17,068 bases of DNA from Phycisphaerae bacterium (GCA_002688155.1 NZCH01000075.1:1-17068); one strand, 5' to 3'; shown: positions 7,022-14,894, counted from the first letter of the stretch. Program-made: numbers and translations. Notes: generated by a model from the sequence alone, not told the origin.

Positions 7022-8941
7022 TCAATCGCCGCCCGGACCGTTTAAGACCTGCGACCCCGGCCATAAGGACTCTGTTTCGAGGTGGGTCAGATCGTCCGAC
7101 TCGAGATCGTCGAACACGCTTGACGCCCGTCGCAGCATGAACCAGACAACCGCGCCGGCCACGATCGCCAGCATGATTGCGCCCACGAAAATCTGCATCG
7201 CCAGCGCGATTCGCTTGTCTTCGAGCGGCTGAGCATCGCGCGTCGCAGTCTTGACGATCCGAGCAGCGATTTGTCGGTTCAGCGCGCGCGCCTTGGCAAC
7301 CTGATGCGAGAGGATCGCGCGCGTCACGGACTCCAACACGTACACCACCATCTGCTTGTCCGACCCCCACAACTGAATTTCGATCTGCTTGCCGATGCCC
7401 GGCGACATTGTTATCGAATCAACCAATGACGCGTGCAATGTCGCGGCGTTCTCGTACTCCTGAATCCCTCGCTGCTTGAGCTGATTCGTGGTTTCAGCCA
7501 TGACAGCGTCTGACAGGGTCAACTGCTTACATTGCGCGAGCCACTGCGCTGCCGACAGGGAGGCACTGTTCGCTATGCCGACAATATCCGGTAACTCGAC
7601 CATGGCGGTGGCGCGCCACACCGGTTGGGCGAGCCGCTGCCCCGCCTGGTAGCTCACCGCCGCCAGCGCACACAACGCCAGCACCGCGGTGATGACCAAA
7701 GTCGCCATTTTGTGCACGGCCCACCTGCGAATCATGTGCGATTCGCTTGTTTCAAGAAAATGCTTCACATCGATCAGCATGCGCCGCTGTTGAAGCAGCG
7801 ACTGGCACTGCTGCTCGAGTGACTGTATGTTGCGCTTCTCGACGTCCAGGTCGTGGGATCGCACCCGCAAAAGTTCACGGTAGCGATGTACGCGTTTTTT
7901 CCGTGATATGGTCGCGGCGTCGGCCTGCTTCAACTGGACAACGCGCAAGTCGATCTTCTTCGACTGGGTGCGTAGCTGTTTGGCCTGCTCCTTGAGCTTG
8001 TCTTTCTCGTCATCGACTTTGCGCGATGCCCTGGCCATGTCGGCGCGGTTCTCAGCGAGTTTGCGTTCGCACTGCTTCATGTCAGCGCCCATCTCCTCGA
8101 GGCCGGCCAGATCGGCCTGGCCCTGCTCCACCTGCTGCGCCTGCTGGCGCGTTAGATCATCGCGGAGTTGCTCGAGTTGGCCGGCCTGTTCGTCGAGTCG
8201 TACCTGCCGGTCGTCCAACTCCGCACGTTCCGACTCCACCTGGCAATGCAGTTTGTTGATCTGTGCCGCCTGGTCCGCAAGCATCTCGCGCTGTGCCTGG
8301 GCTCTGTGCTGCTGCTGTTTGATGTCCGTGCGCTTACTTTCCAACTCGAAACTGAGCGTTTTGAGTTCTTGTGAACCGTGATCGAGCGCCTCCTCGCGAC
8401 AACACAGTGTTTCTTCACGCTGTGTCAGTTCAGCATGCTGCCTTTCGAGTTCGGCGATATGGCCGCTATATGTCTTGCGTTGCCCGTCAAACTCGCGTTC
8501 GTCCTCTTTGAACTGTGCGATCTGTGAACCCAACTGCGACTGACGCTGGCCGATCTCGTCCTGCAGATTGTTGAGCTTCGCCTGCTTGTTAGTGAGTCGC
8601 GCCTCACGTGCGGCGAACGTCTTCTCGCGATTCTCAAGCTCCGTGCGCCGCTGACCGATCGCAGCGCGCATCTGTCGGAGCCGGTCGCGCCGATGTGAAA
8701 GGTAGTCGACCTTCCGTTTCAGTTCGCCCCGCTGCCCCTGAACCTCGCGATCCTGCGCAGTGAGTTGATCGACATGCCGCTGATTTTCGCGCTGCCACTG
8801 TTTGAGTGCACCAAGACGGCTCTCGAGCTCTCCGACGAGGTCCAGAACCTGTTCAGTGCCCAGCGGCTTGACCGCGGCGGACCCGGTCGTATCCGACGGG
8901 TGCTGCCGTGGTACAGAAGATAAACTGCCTTGTGAGTCCAC
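7022..8941 (-). CDS. Long coiled-coil membrane protein with Wzz-like extracytoplasmic domain
   Basis: The 639-residue product starts at a GTG. Residues about 30-395 are an unbroken charged, Gln/Glu/Arg/Lys/Leu-rich coiled coil with heptad-like spacing and no proline. A first membrane helix follows at about 412-433 (TLVITAVLALCALAAVSY) and a second at about 580-602 (QIFVGAIMLAIVAGAVVWFM). The roughly 145 residues between them include WRATAMVELP, a LSDAVMAETTNQLKQRG segment and a helical stretch before the second membrane helix. That order resembles the periplasmic part of Wzz/chain-length-determinant (polysaccharide co-polymerase) proteins. I infer a cytoplasmic coiled coil and C-tail with an extracytoplasmic loop. 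No kinase motif is present. The Wzz resemblance is by architecture, so the function is tentative; a structural membrane-tethered coiled-coil protein is the alternative. The gene lies upstream of rplM on the same strand, with the rplM promoter between them. Confidence 0.75.
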   Translation of the reverse strand: MDSQGSLSSVPRQHPSDTTGSAAVKPLGTEQVLDLVGELESRLGALKQWQRENQRHVDQLTAQDREVQGQRGELKRKVDYLSHRRDRLRQMRAAIGQRRTELENREKTFAAREARLTNKQAKLNNLQDEIGQRQSQLGSQIAQFKEDEREFDGQRKTYSGHIAELERQHAELTQREETLCCREEALDHGSQELKTLSFELESKRTDIKQQQHRAQAQREMLADQAAQINKLHCQVESERAELDDRQVRLDEQAGQLEQLRDDLTRQQAQQVEQGQADLAGLEEMGADMKQCERKLAENRADMARASRKVDDEKDKLKEQAKQLRTQSKKIDLRVVQLKQADAATISRKKRVHRYRELLRVRSHDLDVEKRNIQSLEQQCQSLLQQRRMLIDVKHFLETSESHMIRRWAVHKMATLVITAVLALCALAAVSYQAGQRLAQPVWRATAMVELPDIVGIANSASLSAAQWLAQCKQLTLSDAVMAETTNQLKQRGIQEYENAATLHASLVDSITMSPGIGKQIEIQLWGSDKQMVVYVLESVTRAILSHQVAKARALNRQIAARIVKTATRDAQPLEDKRIALAMQIFVGAIMLAIVAGAVVWFMLRRASSVFDDLESDDLTHLETESLWPGSQVLNGPGGD

Positions 8942-9170
8942 TTATGCGGTATCGGGCGATCCTGTGACAGATCTGAGCGGCGGGTGGTCAATTCGACACA
9001 TCGAACCGAACGTCGGCGCAACCGCCTTAGAAACAATGCGTGCGCGTCCTCATAACGCCCCGAGACGACGACGCGCCCGTGCGTTTCCTGGAAGCAGCTG
9101 ATAGAATGAAACGGTAGATGGCCGCGAAGGGTCCGGTAACTTGCCGCGCCCGTGAAACTAAGGGTGACTC

Positions 9171-9941
9171 ATGATCACAAACGCACAGCTCGCGCCGGTA
9201 CTCGCCGAAGGGAGTTCCTGGCTTATTTCCGTCATCTTCCTGGCCGTGATGTTCGGCATCCCCGCGCTCAAGAAGCTGATCGAGTCGCTTAAGGAATCGC
9301 CACAGCAGCGCCGCAGCCCGTCCACACCGAGCCCTGCTCAGCCGCCCGACCAGCCCGCCTTAATGGAAGATATAGCGGCGCAGCGCAAGCGCATGCTTGA
9401 AGAAATGGCGCGCCGCCGCAGCGCAGCGCAGCAGCCGCAGGGTCAATCGCCGCAGCAAGCGCAACCACCACCCACGCCGCCACAAACGGCAACCGCGTAC
9501 GATCGACAACTTGAGCAGCGCCGTCAGCGCGCTCAGCGGCATCAGCAACAGCGCCAAGAACGCCCGCCCACCCAGAAGCCGGACCAACGCCCCGTACCCC
9601 AACCGCCGCGACCCATCGCGCCCGCCGCTGCGCCGCGTCCGGTAGGGCGCACGATACCGGACGCCGACCAAGGCGTCACGTCCCTGCCCACCGAAGCACT
9701 CGAAACCATCTCCAAGCGCACACAGGATGCACCCCAGGCCGCACCAATACTGAAACCGGTACGACGATCACGCGCTCCGCTGCGCAGAACTTCCAAGCGT
9801 GTTGTATCCACCGGCAAGCAAGCACGCCTGATGCGAATCATGCGACACCCCGAATCTCTGCGCCAAGCGATCGTGATCAAGGAACTGCTCGATGTGCCGG
9901 TATCACTGCGCGATCGGACGCACGGCCACAGCTATGGATGA
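9171..9941 (+). CDS. Membrane-anchored Pro/Gln-rich protein with conserved C-terminal LRQAI motif
   Basis: The 256-residue product has one N-terminal membrane helix at about 16-34 (SWLISVIFLAVMFGIPAL), followed by a basic segment that suggests the rest is cytoplasmic. Residues about 45-200 are low-complexity, rich in Pro, Gln, Arg and Ala, with a short charged helix (QRKRMLEEMARRR) near 71-83. The last 35 residues are ordered-looking, with RLMRIMRHPESLRQAIVIKE then LLDVPVSLRD. From memory, a similar ending occurs on small anchored hypothetical proteins of planctomycetes; its function is unknown to me. The ATG at 9171 follows an AAGGGTG purine stretch, and a TAGAAT at 9102-9107 could be a weak -10. 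The stop overlaps the start of the macro-domain gene by 4 bases (ATGA), so the two are very probably translationally coupled. Confidence 0.8.
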   Translation: MITNAQLAPVLAEGSSWLISVIFLAVMFGIPALKKLIESLKESPQQRRSPSTPSPAQPPDQPALMEDIAAQRKRMLEEMARRRSAAQQPQGQSPQQAQPPPTPPQTATAYDRQLEQRRQRAQRHQQQRQERPPTQKPDQRPVPQPPRPIAPAAAPRPVGRTIPDADQGVTSLPTEALETISKRTQDAPQAAPILKPVRRSRAPLRRTSKRVVSTGKQARLMRIMRHPESLRQAIVIKELLDVPVSLRDRTHGHSYG

Positions 9942-10504
9942 ACCCGCTCATCGACCGCATCGAAGTGACGACTGGCGACATAACGACACTGCACGTTGAT
10001 GCGATCGTGAATGCCGCAAACGAATCGCTTCTGGGTGGCGGTGGCGTGGACGGCGCGATCCACCGTGCTGCCGGGCGCCGACTGCTCGAACACAACCGCC
10101 AACTAGGCGGCTGTCCAACCGGGCTGGCCAAAATCACACCCGCATTCGATCTCGAACCGATCGGCATCAAACACCTCATCCACACCGTCGGCCCCGTCTG
10201 GCACGGTGACGATGCGCTCGACATCGGCGCCAACGACGATGATGGCGCGCTCGCTTCGTGTTACGACACCTGCCTCACACTGGCGCGCGAGCATCGACTC
10301 GCGTCAATCGCGTTTCCCGCGATCAGCACCGGCGTGTATCGGTTTCCCAAACCACGTGCGGCGCGCATCGCCGTCGGACGTGTTGTCGACTGGCTCGGTA
10401 ACAACGGCCATCCGCGGCACGTCGTGTTCTGCTGTTTCGGCGCGGATGATGCGGACGGGTATCGGCAGGTACTGTCATCCGTCATGAGTGACACCGGCGC
10501 GTAA
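9938..10504 (+). CDS. Macro-domain protein, O-acetyl-ADP-ribose deacetylase type (YmdB-like)
   Basis: This is a single macro domain of 188 residues, close to the length of Escherichia YmdB (177). It has the ADP-ribose-binding signature VNAANESLLGGGGVDGAIHR at 24-43 and the second loop AFPAISTGVYRFPKPRA at 125-141. Asn28 and Asp38 correspond to the residues implicated in catalysis in YmdB. CPTGLAKITPAF and HLIHTVGPVW are also typical. Family members bind ADP-ribose and remove acetyl from O-acetyl-ADP-ribose or ADP-ribose from acidic side chains; the actual substrate here is not determinable. It begins inside the stop of the preceding anchored-protein gene (ATGA overlap), with no separate promoter. 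No ADP-ribosyltransferase or sirtuin is visible nearby. Confidence 0.93.
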   Translation: MNPLIDRIEVTTGDITTLHVDAIVNAANESLLGGGGVDGAIHRAAGRRLLEHNRQLGGCPTGLAKITPAFDLEPIGIKHLIHTVGPVWHGDDALDIGANDDDGALASCYDTCLTLAREHRLASIAFPAISTGVYRFPKPRAARIAVGRVVDWLGNNGHPRHVVFCCFGADDADGYRQVLSSVMSDTGA

Positions 10505-10537
10505 CCGCCGAATTTCAAGCGTACATTGGACGTACCA

Positions 10538-10549
10538 GGGTCGCGACCC
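10538..10549. other. 12-bp palindrome in the convergent gap
   Basis: GGGTCGCGACCC is a perfect palindrome lying 33 bp after the macro-domain stop and 36 bp beyond the mfd stop, between the two converging genes. It can form a short stem but has no T-run. It may help end transcription, or may be chance in GC-rich DNA. Confidence 0.25.
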
Positions 10550-10575
10550 CGGGAAGGCAACCTGTTCTGCGGGCA

Positions 10576-10591
10576 ACGTGACATCTCACGT
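10576..10591 (-). terminator. Small hairpin across the mfd stop codon
   Basis: ACGTGA and TCACGT form a perfect 6-bp stem with a 4-nt loop. The stem includes the TGA stop of mfd (10586-10588). There is no T-run after it on the minus strand, so a terminator role is only possible, not shown. Confidence 0.25.
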
Positions 10592-13500
10592 GGATACCAC
10601 CGTCGGCGGCTTGCGCAGCAGCATGAGCCGGAGGATTGCCAGCAGGGCCTGCGGTTCAAGGTAGCTTTCGTCCGGCGGACGGTAGTAAAGGGTCTTTGCG
10701 TCGACGACGCTGAGTCGACCCGGTGCGTCGGACAGGTATGGCTCGAGCTTCTGTGCGGCGCTCATTCGGAATATCAGATCCTTTTTCTCCAGCCTAAACG
10801 ATGTGACCTCCAGCTGGCTTAGCGCGATGCGGATTTCGGCCAGACTGATCAGCATCTGCGTCGATGCGGGTGGTTTGCCGTAAGCTTGCGTCAGGTCGTC
10901 GACCAGCTGATTGAGTTGTTCCTGCGTGTCGCAACGTGCAAAACGTTTGTACGCCTCCATACGACGCGTTTGCGAGCTGACGTAGGTGTGCGGTACGTGC
11001 CCTTTGATCGGCAAGTCCAGGTGCGTCCTCACCGGATCGACGTAGCCCGACTCGCGCATGCGGTTGGTAGCGTCTTCGAGCATATTGCAATACATCTCGT
11101 ACCCGACGGCGGCGATATGGCCGCTCTGCTCGGCGCCCAGCAGGTTCCCGGCGCCGCGAATCTCCAAGTCGCGCATCGCGATCTTGAAACCGGCGCCGAG
11201 CATCGAGTATTGCTCAATCGCGTTGAGCCGACGTCGCGACATTTCCGTGATCGGGCGATCTTTCGGCAAAAGCAGGTAGCAGTATGCGCGATGCTTGTAC
11301 CGTCCGATGCGGCCGCGCAACTGGTGCAGGTCCGCAAGTCCAAAGTGATCGGCGTTGTTGATGAGCATCGTGTTTGCGGAGGGAATGTCGATACCTGATT
11401 CGATGATCGTCGTGCACACGAGCACGTCGATTTCCGCCCGTATGAAATCAAGCATGACCTGCTCGAGCTGCTGCGGCGTCATCTGACCGTGTCCGATGGC
11501 AATGCGTGCTTCAGGCGCGATCCGCTGCAACTCGTCCGCCACGTCCTTGATGTTGTGCACGCGGTTGTGCACGAAGAACACCTGCCCTTCGCGGCTAAGT
11601 TCCCTGCTGATCGCGTTGCGGATGCGTTTCTCGTCGTATGAGATGACCTCGGTCACGATCGCGCGGCGATCCAGCGGCGCCGTGGTGAGCGAGCTGATGT
11701 CGCGCAGCCCCATCAGCGACATGTGCAGCGTCCGCGGAATGGGCGTCGCCGTGAGCGTGAGTACGTCGGCGGTCATACGAAACTGCAGCAGCCGCTGCTT
11801 GTGCTCGACGCCGAAACGCTGCTCTTCGTCAATCACAATCAGGCCGACGTCGCTGAACTTGACATCCTTGCTCAGTAATCGATGTGTGCCAATGACGATG
11901 TCGATCTTTCCTTCGCCCAGTTCGTCGAGCAGTTCTTTCTGCCGGCCGGTGGACTTGAACCGGCTGATCGACTCAATACGAAACGGGTAGCCGGCCATGC
12001 GATCCTTGAACGTGCGCTCGTGCTGCTCAGCGAGCACCGTGGTGGGCACGAGCACCACGACTTGCTTGCCGAACTCGGCCGCCTTGAACGCGGCGCGGAT
12101 GGCGACTTCGGTTTTGCCGAACCCGACGTCGCCGCAGATCAACCGGTCCATCGGCCGTTCGTCGATCATGCCGCGCTTGGTTTCAGCGATCGCGGCGATC
12201 TGGTCCTCGGTCTCGTTGTAAGGAAACTCAGCCTCGAACTCGCGCTGCCATTTCGTGTCGGTGGGAAAACCGACGCCGGGCATGGCGGCACGGGCGGCCT
12301 GAATACGCAACATTCCCGCCGCCAGATCCTTGACCGCGTCCTCGACCTGACGCTTGGTCTTCGTCCATCGCTTGCCACCAAGCAGGGACAGCGGCGGCGT
12401 GCCGTGAAAACCGCCGATGTACTTTTGAACCAGATCGATGTCCGTCGCCGGCACGTGCAGCAACGCGTTATTCGCGAACTCGAGCGTGAGGAAATCCTCA
12501 CTGCGTTCCTTGGTTCGCATTGTGCGCAAACCCGTAAACCGCGCAATGCCGTGGTCGATGTGCACCACGTAGTCACCCACATCCAGATCGAAAAACACAT
12601 CTGCAACACTCTCAGCGTCGAAACTGACGCGCCGAATCCGCCGGCGCGTATGGTAACGGTGGAATAGTTCGTGATGGGTGACGACGATCTGTAAGACGGG
12701 GCTGGTTTTTGATTTGTGATTGCCGATTTGTGATTCAGCTTGGTCGCTGGGTGCGTCTTCACTGTCGGGCGCGTCGTTCGACTCAAGTCCATCATCGTCC
12801 GATGTGTCGGCTTCTTTTGCCTGCAATTCATCCGCGCTCGGTGATGATTCGGTCGCGTTGACCGGCGAGGGCGTCGTGTCGATGGGCATCTGCCCGCCGT
12901 CCTCGGCCCACAGGAATCCGCGGTGCAGGTAACCGACTTCGATGTCTAGTAAATCAACCGCGTCTTCGTCGTGCTCCCTGATCAGTTCGATCAGGCGATC
13001 ACGTTCGTCTTTCTTCTGACACAGCACGGTGACGCGCGCTGCATCGTCCGCCAATTCAATCAGTGCATCAATAGCGAGTGCGGGGTTCGTGTCGAACAAC
13101 ATCAGGCTGTGCACAGGCAACTCGATGTCCGCGTCGTCTCCGGTGGAATACTGATTGATTTCAACGTGATCGCGCTTGGTCAGTTTTTGAAGCACGGCAT
13201 TGGGCGGATAGATGCCGCGCGGGTTGGTCAGCCGTTCATAGTAGCCGCGGCCCTGCTCGGCCAGTTCCATTACCTCGTTGAGTACGAACAAGGTGTCCTC
13301 ATGCAACAGTTCGAGCAGGTTGGTCGTGCGCTCGTCCGACTGCAAGCCCGCCGCGGAAGTACCGATCATCTGCACGTGGGCGATCTTGTCCTCCGAGCCC
13401 ATTGAGTCGGTGTTGATCCGACGAATCGACTCGACCTCATCACCGAAATAGTCAAGACGGATGGGCAACGGCCCCCCAGCAGCGTCGACCTCATCGGTCA

Positions 13501-14122
13501 AACCCGACGGCAGGTAAACGTCGATGATTCCACCGCGTGTCGCAAAGTCGCCGGGCTGCTCGATCACCTCGTTGCGCGTGTACCCGGCATGATCGAGCCA
13601 GTCAATCAGTTTGGCCGGCGGACACGTATCACCGCTACGCAGGTGTTTCGAGAAATCGCACAGGGCATCGGGTTCAGGCACGGCCTGCATGAGCGCCTGA
13701 ATGGGCGCGACCAGCACCGTCGGTTCCGCCACGTCTCGAATCTGATTCGATACGACCGCGTCAACAACCGCCAACCGCGCGGCGAGCAATTCGAGTTGCA
13801 CGTTCGACTCACCGGGCAATGTTTCCAGTGCGCTGAACGGGCGCGGCGTGACCGGCATGCCGATGCGGGTGAACCACTGCAGGTCTTCGATCGCGTCGTC
13901 CGTGTCGTCAAGATGTGCAACAACCAGCATCACGGTGCGCCTGGTTCTGACGGCAAGGGCGCCGGCGAGCAAAATCGCGCTCGAACCCCAACTGCCCGAC
14001 GCGACGACGCGCCCACGCGCGGCGACCTGCTCAGCGAGCAACTCGACCGTAGTTGAGTCGACGAGGTCGCGAAGCCAGGCGTGCGCCGTTGGTGGGGGTT
14101 TGCTGGTCACGGGTGCGGACAC
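10586..14122 (-). CDS. mfd: Transcription-repair coupling factor Mfd
   Basis: Mfd removes RNA polymerase stalled at DNA lesions and recruits UvrA for nucleotide excision repair. The 1178 residues follow the full Mfd plan. The N-terminal UvrB-homology module includes PGDFATRGGIIDVYLPSG at 190-207. A CarD-like RNA polymerase interaction domain starts near 512 (LDVGDYVVHIDHGIARFTGL). The RecG-like translocase has Walker A GDVGFGKT at 664-671, DEEQRFG at 765-771, TATPIPRT at 791-798 and the motif V/VI region TTIIESGIDIP and QLRGRIGR. The C-terminal TRCF domain is at about 1035-1130. Residues 408-476, between the UvrB-like module and the RNA polymerase domain, are an acidic Ser/Asp-rich low-complexity insert. 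The start is a GTG at 14122 with no Shine-Dalgarno sequence; a hairpin lies just before it. The gene follows the acetyltransferase gene by 20 bp and is probably co-transcribed. Confidence 0.97.
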   Translation of the reverse strand: MSAPVTSKPPPTAHAWLRDLVDSTTVELLAEQVAARGRVVASGSWGSSAILLAGALAVRTRRTVMLVVAHLDDTDDAIEDLQWFTRIGMPVTPRPFSALETLPGESNVQLELLAARLAVVDAVVSNQIRDVAEPTVLVAPIQALMQAVPEPDALCDFSKHLRSGDTCPPAKLIDWLDHAGYTRNEVIEQPGDFATRGGIIDVYLPSGLTDEVDAAGGPLPIRLDYFGDEVESIRRINTDSMGSEDKIAHVQMIGTSAAGLQSDERTTNLLELLHEDTLFVLNEVMELAEQGRGYYERLTNPRGIYPPNAVLQKLTKRDHVEINQYSTGDDADIELPVHSLMLFDTNPALAIDALIELADDAARVTVLCQKKDERDRLIELIREHDEDAVDLLDIEVGYLHRGFLWAEDGGQMPIDTTPSPVNATESSPSADELQAKEADTSDDDGLESNDAPDSEDAPSDQAESQIGNHKSKTSPVLQIVVTHHELFHRYHTRRRIRRVSFDAESVADVFFDLDVGDYVVHIDHGIARFTGLRTMRTKERSEDFLTLEFANNALLHVPATDIDLVQKYIGGFHGTPPLSLLGGKRWTKTKRQVEDAVKDLAAGMLRIQAARAAMPGVGFPTDTKWQREFEAEFPYNETEDQIAAIAETKRGMIDERPMDRLICGDVGFGKTEVAIRAAFKAAEFGKQVVVLVPTTVLAEQHERTFKDRMAGYPFRIESISRFKSTGRQKELLDELGEGKIDIVIGTHRLLSKDVKFSDVGLIVIDEEQRFGVEHKQRLLQFRMTADVLTLTATPIPRTLHMSLMGLRDISSLTTAPLDRRAIVTEVISYDEKRIRNAISRELSREGQVFFVHNRVHNIKDVADELQRIAPEARIAIGHGQMTPQQLEQVMLDFIRAEIDVLVCTTIIESGIDIPSANTMLINNADHFGLADLHQLRGRIGRYKHRAYCYLLLPKDRPITEMSRRRLNAIEQYSMLGAGFKIAMRDLEIRGAGNLLGAEQSGHIAAVGYEMYCNMLEDATNRMRESGYVDPVRTHLDLPIKGHVPHTYVSSQTRRMEAYKRFARCDTQEQLNQLVDDLTQAYGKPPASTQMLISLAEIRIALSQLEVTSFRLEKKDLIFRMSAAQKLEPYLSDAPGRLSVVDAKTLYYRPPDESYLEPQALLAILRLMLLRKPPTVVST
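12711..12735. repeat. Two 11-bp direct repeats inside mfd
   Basis: GATTTGTGATT occurs twice (12711-12721 and 12725-12735), separated by GCC, giving a 14-bp period. The segment is AT-rich compared with the surrounding gene. On the coding strand it encodes ESQIGNHKSK at the end of the low-complexity insert of Mfd. The open reading frame is kept. Confidence 0.7.
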
Positions 14123-14127
14123 GTGTG

Positions 14128-14143
14128 AAGCCGCAAGCGGCTT
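14128..14143. other. Hairpin between acetyltransferase stop and mfd start
   Basis: AAGCCG, loop CAAG and CGGCTT form a perfect 6-bp stem that nearly fills the 20-bp gap; it runs into the acetyltransferase stop codon and ends 5 bp short of the mfd GTG. On the plus strand it is followed by TATTTGT, but both genes read the other way, so termination is unlikely to be its role. It could limit mfd translation or couple it to upstream translation. Its core GCCGCAAGCGG (14130-14140) also occurs at 5788-5798. Confidence 0.5.
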
Positions 14144-14736
14144 TATTTGTGCATCTCGTCCATTCGTAGGCGACGCTGCGCGGCATCACGGCTGGGGTCC
14201 GCGCCGCCAACGTTCAACTGAACGGGAACGACGTACTGATCGTCTGGCGGCGTGAACGCTTCGGGCGCGGGCACCACCCGCACGTCATCAAGCACACGAA
14301 CCATCGCGATCTCATCACACGCCTGATGTTTTGAACAGTGCAGGCATTCACTCCACACTTTCAGCGGGAGCTGTGCACGGTCGATCACCTTGAAGTCAAG
14401 TCGCTCAAAGAACGGTTCTTCGTAGGTGAGCGCCATAACCCGGCGCACGCCCAGCCGTCGCGCGTCGGCGACTGCGGCTTCGACCAGCGCACGCCCAACC
14501 CCTTTACCCCGGCACTTCGAGGTTACCGCGAGCGCATAGACCTCCGCCAGGTCCGCCCACACAATATTCAACCCGCACACACCCATGACCTCGCCGTCGT
14601 CGACCGCGACTGAAAAGTCACGCAGGTGCTCATACAGGTGCGCATACGATCGATGCAGCATGAGACCGAATTCGGCACAATCATTGATGATCTTGCCGAA
14701 TGCGGGAACATCTTTAATGAGTGCGGAACGAATCAT
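14143..14736 (-). CDS. GNAT N-acetyltransferase, ArgA-type (N-acetylglutamate synthase-like)
   Basis: From the ATG at 14736 the product has 197 residues. Residues 1-148 fit the short single-domain N-acetylglutamate synthases (first step of arginine synthesis: acetyl-CoA plus glutamate). Features are MIRSALIKDVPAFGKIIND at the start, the LYEHLRDFSVA segment, WADLAEVYALAV, and the acetyl-CoA loop CRGKGVGRALVEAA at 75-88. The motif KVWSECLHCSKHQACDEIAM at 126-145 is close to the Cys-containing ending of the deltaproteobacterial-type ArgA as I recall it. A further 50 residues at the C-terminus are unusual and unrecognised. A longer frame exists to 14877, but its first 47 residues do not resemble the family, so the later start is preferred. 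The substrate is inferred; another GNAT specificity cannot be excluded. It sits 20 bp upstream of mfd. Confidence 0.82.
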   Translation of the reverse strand: MIRSALIKDVPAFGKIINDCAEFGLMLHRSYAHLYEHLRDFSVAVDDGEVMGVCGLNIVWADLAEVYALAVTSKCRGKGVGRALVEAAVADARRLGVRRVMALTYEEPFFERLDFKVIDRAQLPLKVWSECLHCSKHQACDEIAMVRVLDDVRVVPAPEAFTPPDDQYVVPVQLNVGGADPSRDAAQRRLRMDEMHK

Positions 14737-14842
14737 CGTTTGTGTCGCTTTCCGGACACCTTGTTGTGCGGAACTGATCCAGGCGCAAACGCCAACTCCC
14801 AGGACGATACACGGCCTGGGTCGCCAAACGGCATTTATTTGT

Positions 14843-14861
14843 CCGACCTTGCTATGGTCGG
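14843..14861 (-). terminator. Hairpin after the DUF4091-like gene
   Basis: CCGACC and GGTCGG form a 6-bp stem with a 7-nt loop about 47 nt past the stop codon of the DUF4091-like gene. On the minus strand an ACAAATAAA stretch follows and no T-run, so it is at most a weak or factor-dependent terminator, or a leader structure of the acetyltransferase transcript. Confidence 0.25.
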
Positions 14862-14894
14862 CGATCGCAACCCGCAAGCTGCGAACTTTGGTGA

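Noticed and set aside
6885..7370. 161-residue minus-strand frame upstream of rplM
   Set aside because: Out of frame with the coiled-coil gene it overlaps, and it runs across the rplM promoter region; composition unconvincing.
8942..9170. Possible regulatory RNA or shared operator in the divergent gap
   Set aside because: I saw only a weak TAGAAT on the plus strand and a TTGACC without a good partner on the minus strand; no clear inverted repeat or riboswitch-like structure.
9289..9671. Pro/Gln-rich stretch as a tandem repeat array
   Set aside because: The coding is compositionally biased but shows no fixed repeat unit or period, so it is low complexity, not an array.
11882..12667. 261-residue plus-strand open frame inside mfd
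   Set aside because: Antisense to the translocase core of Mfd; no family match seen.
14737..14877. Longer N-terminus for the acetyltransferase (47 extra residues)
   Set aside because: The family begins at the MIRSAL methionine; the upstream residues look like translated leader DNA, and it would overlap the hairpin region at 14843-14861.
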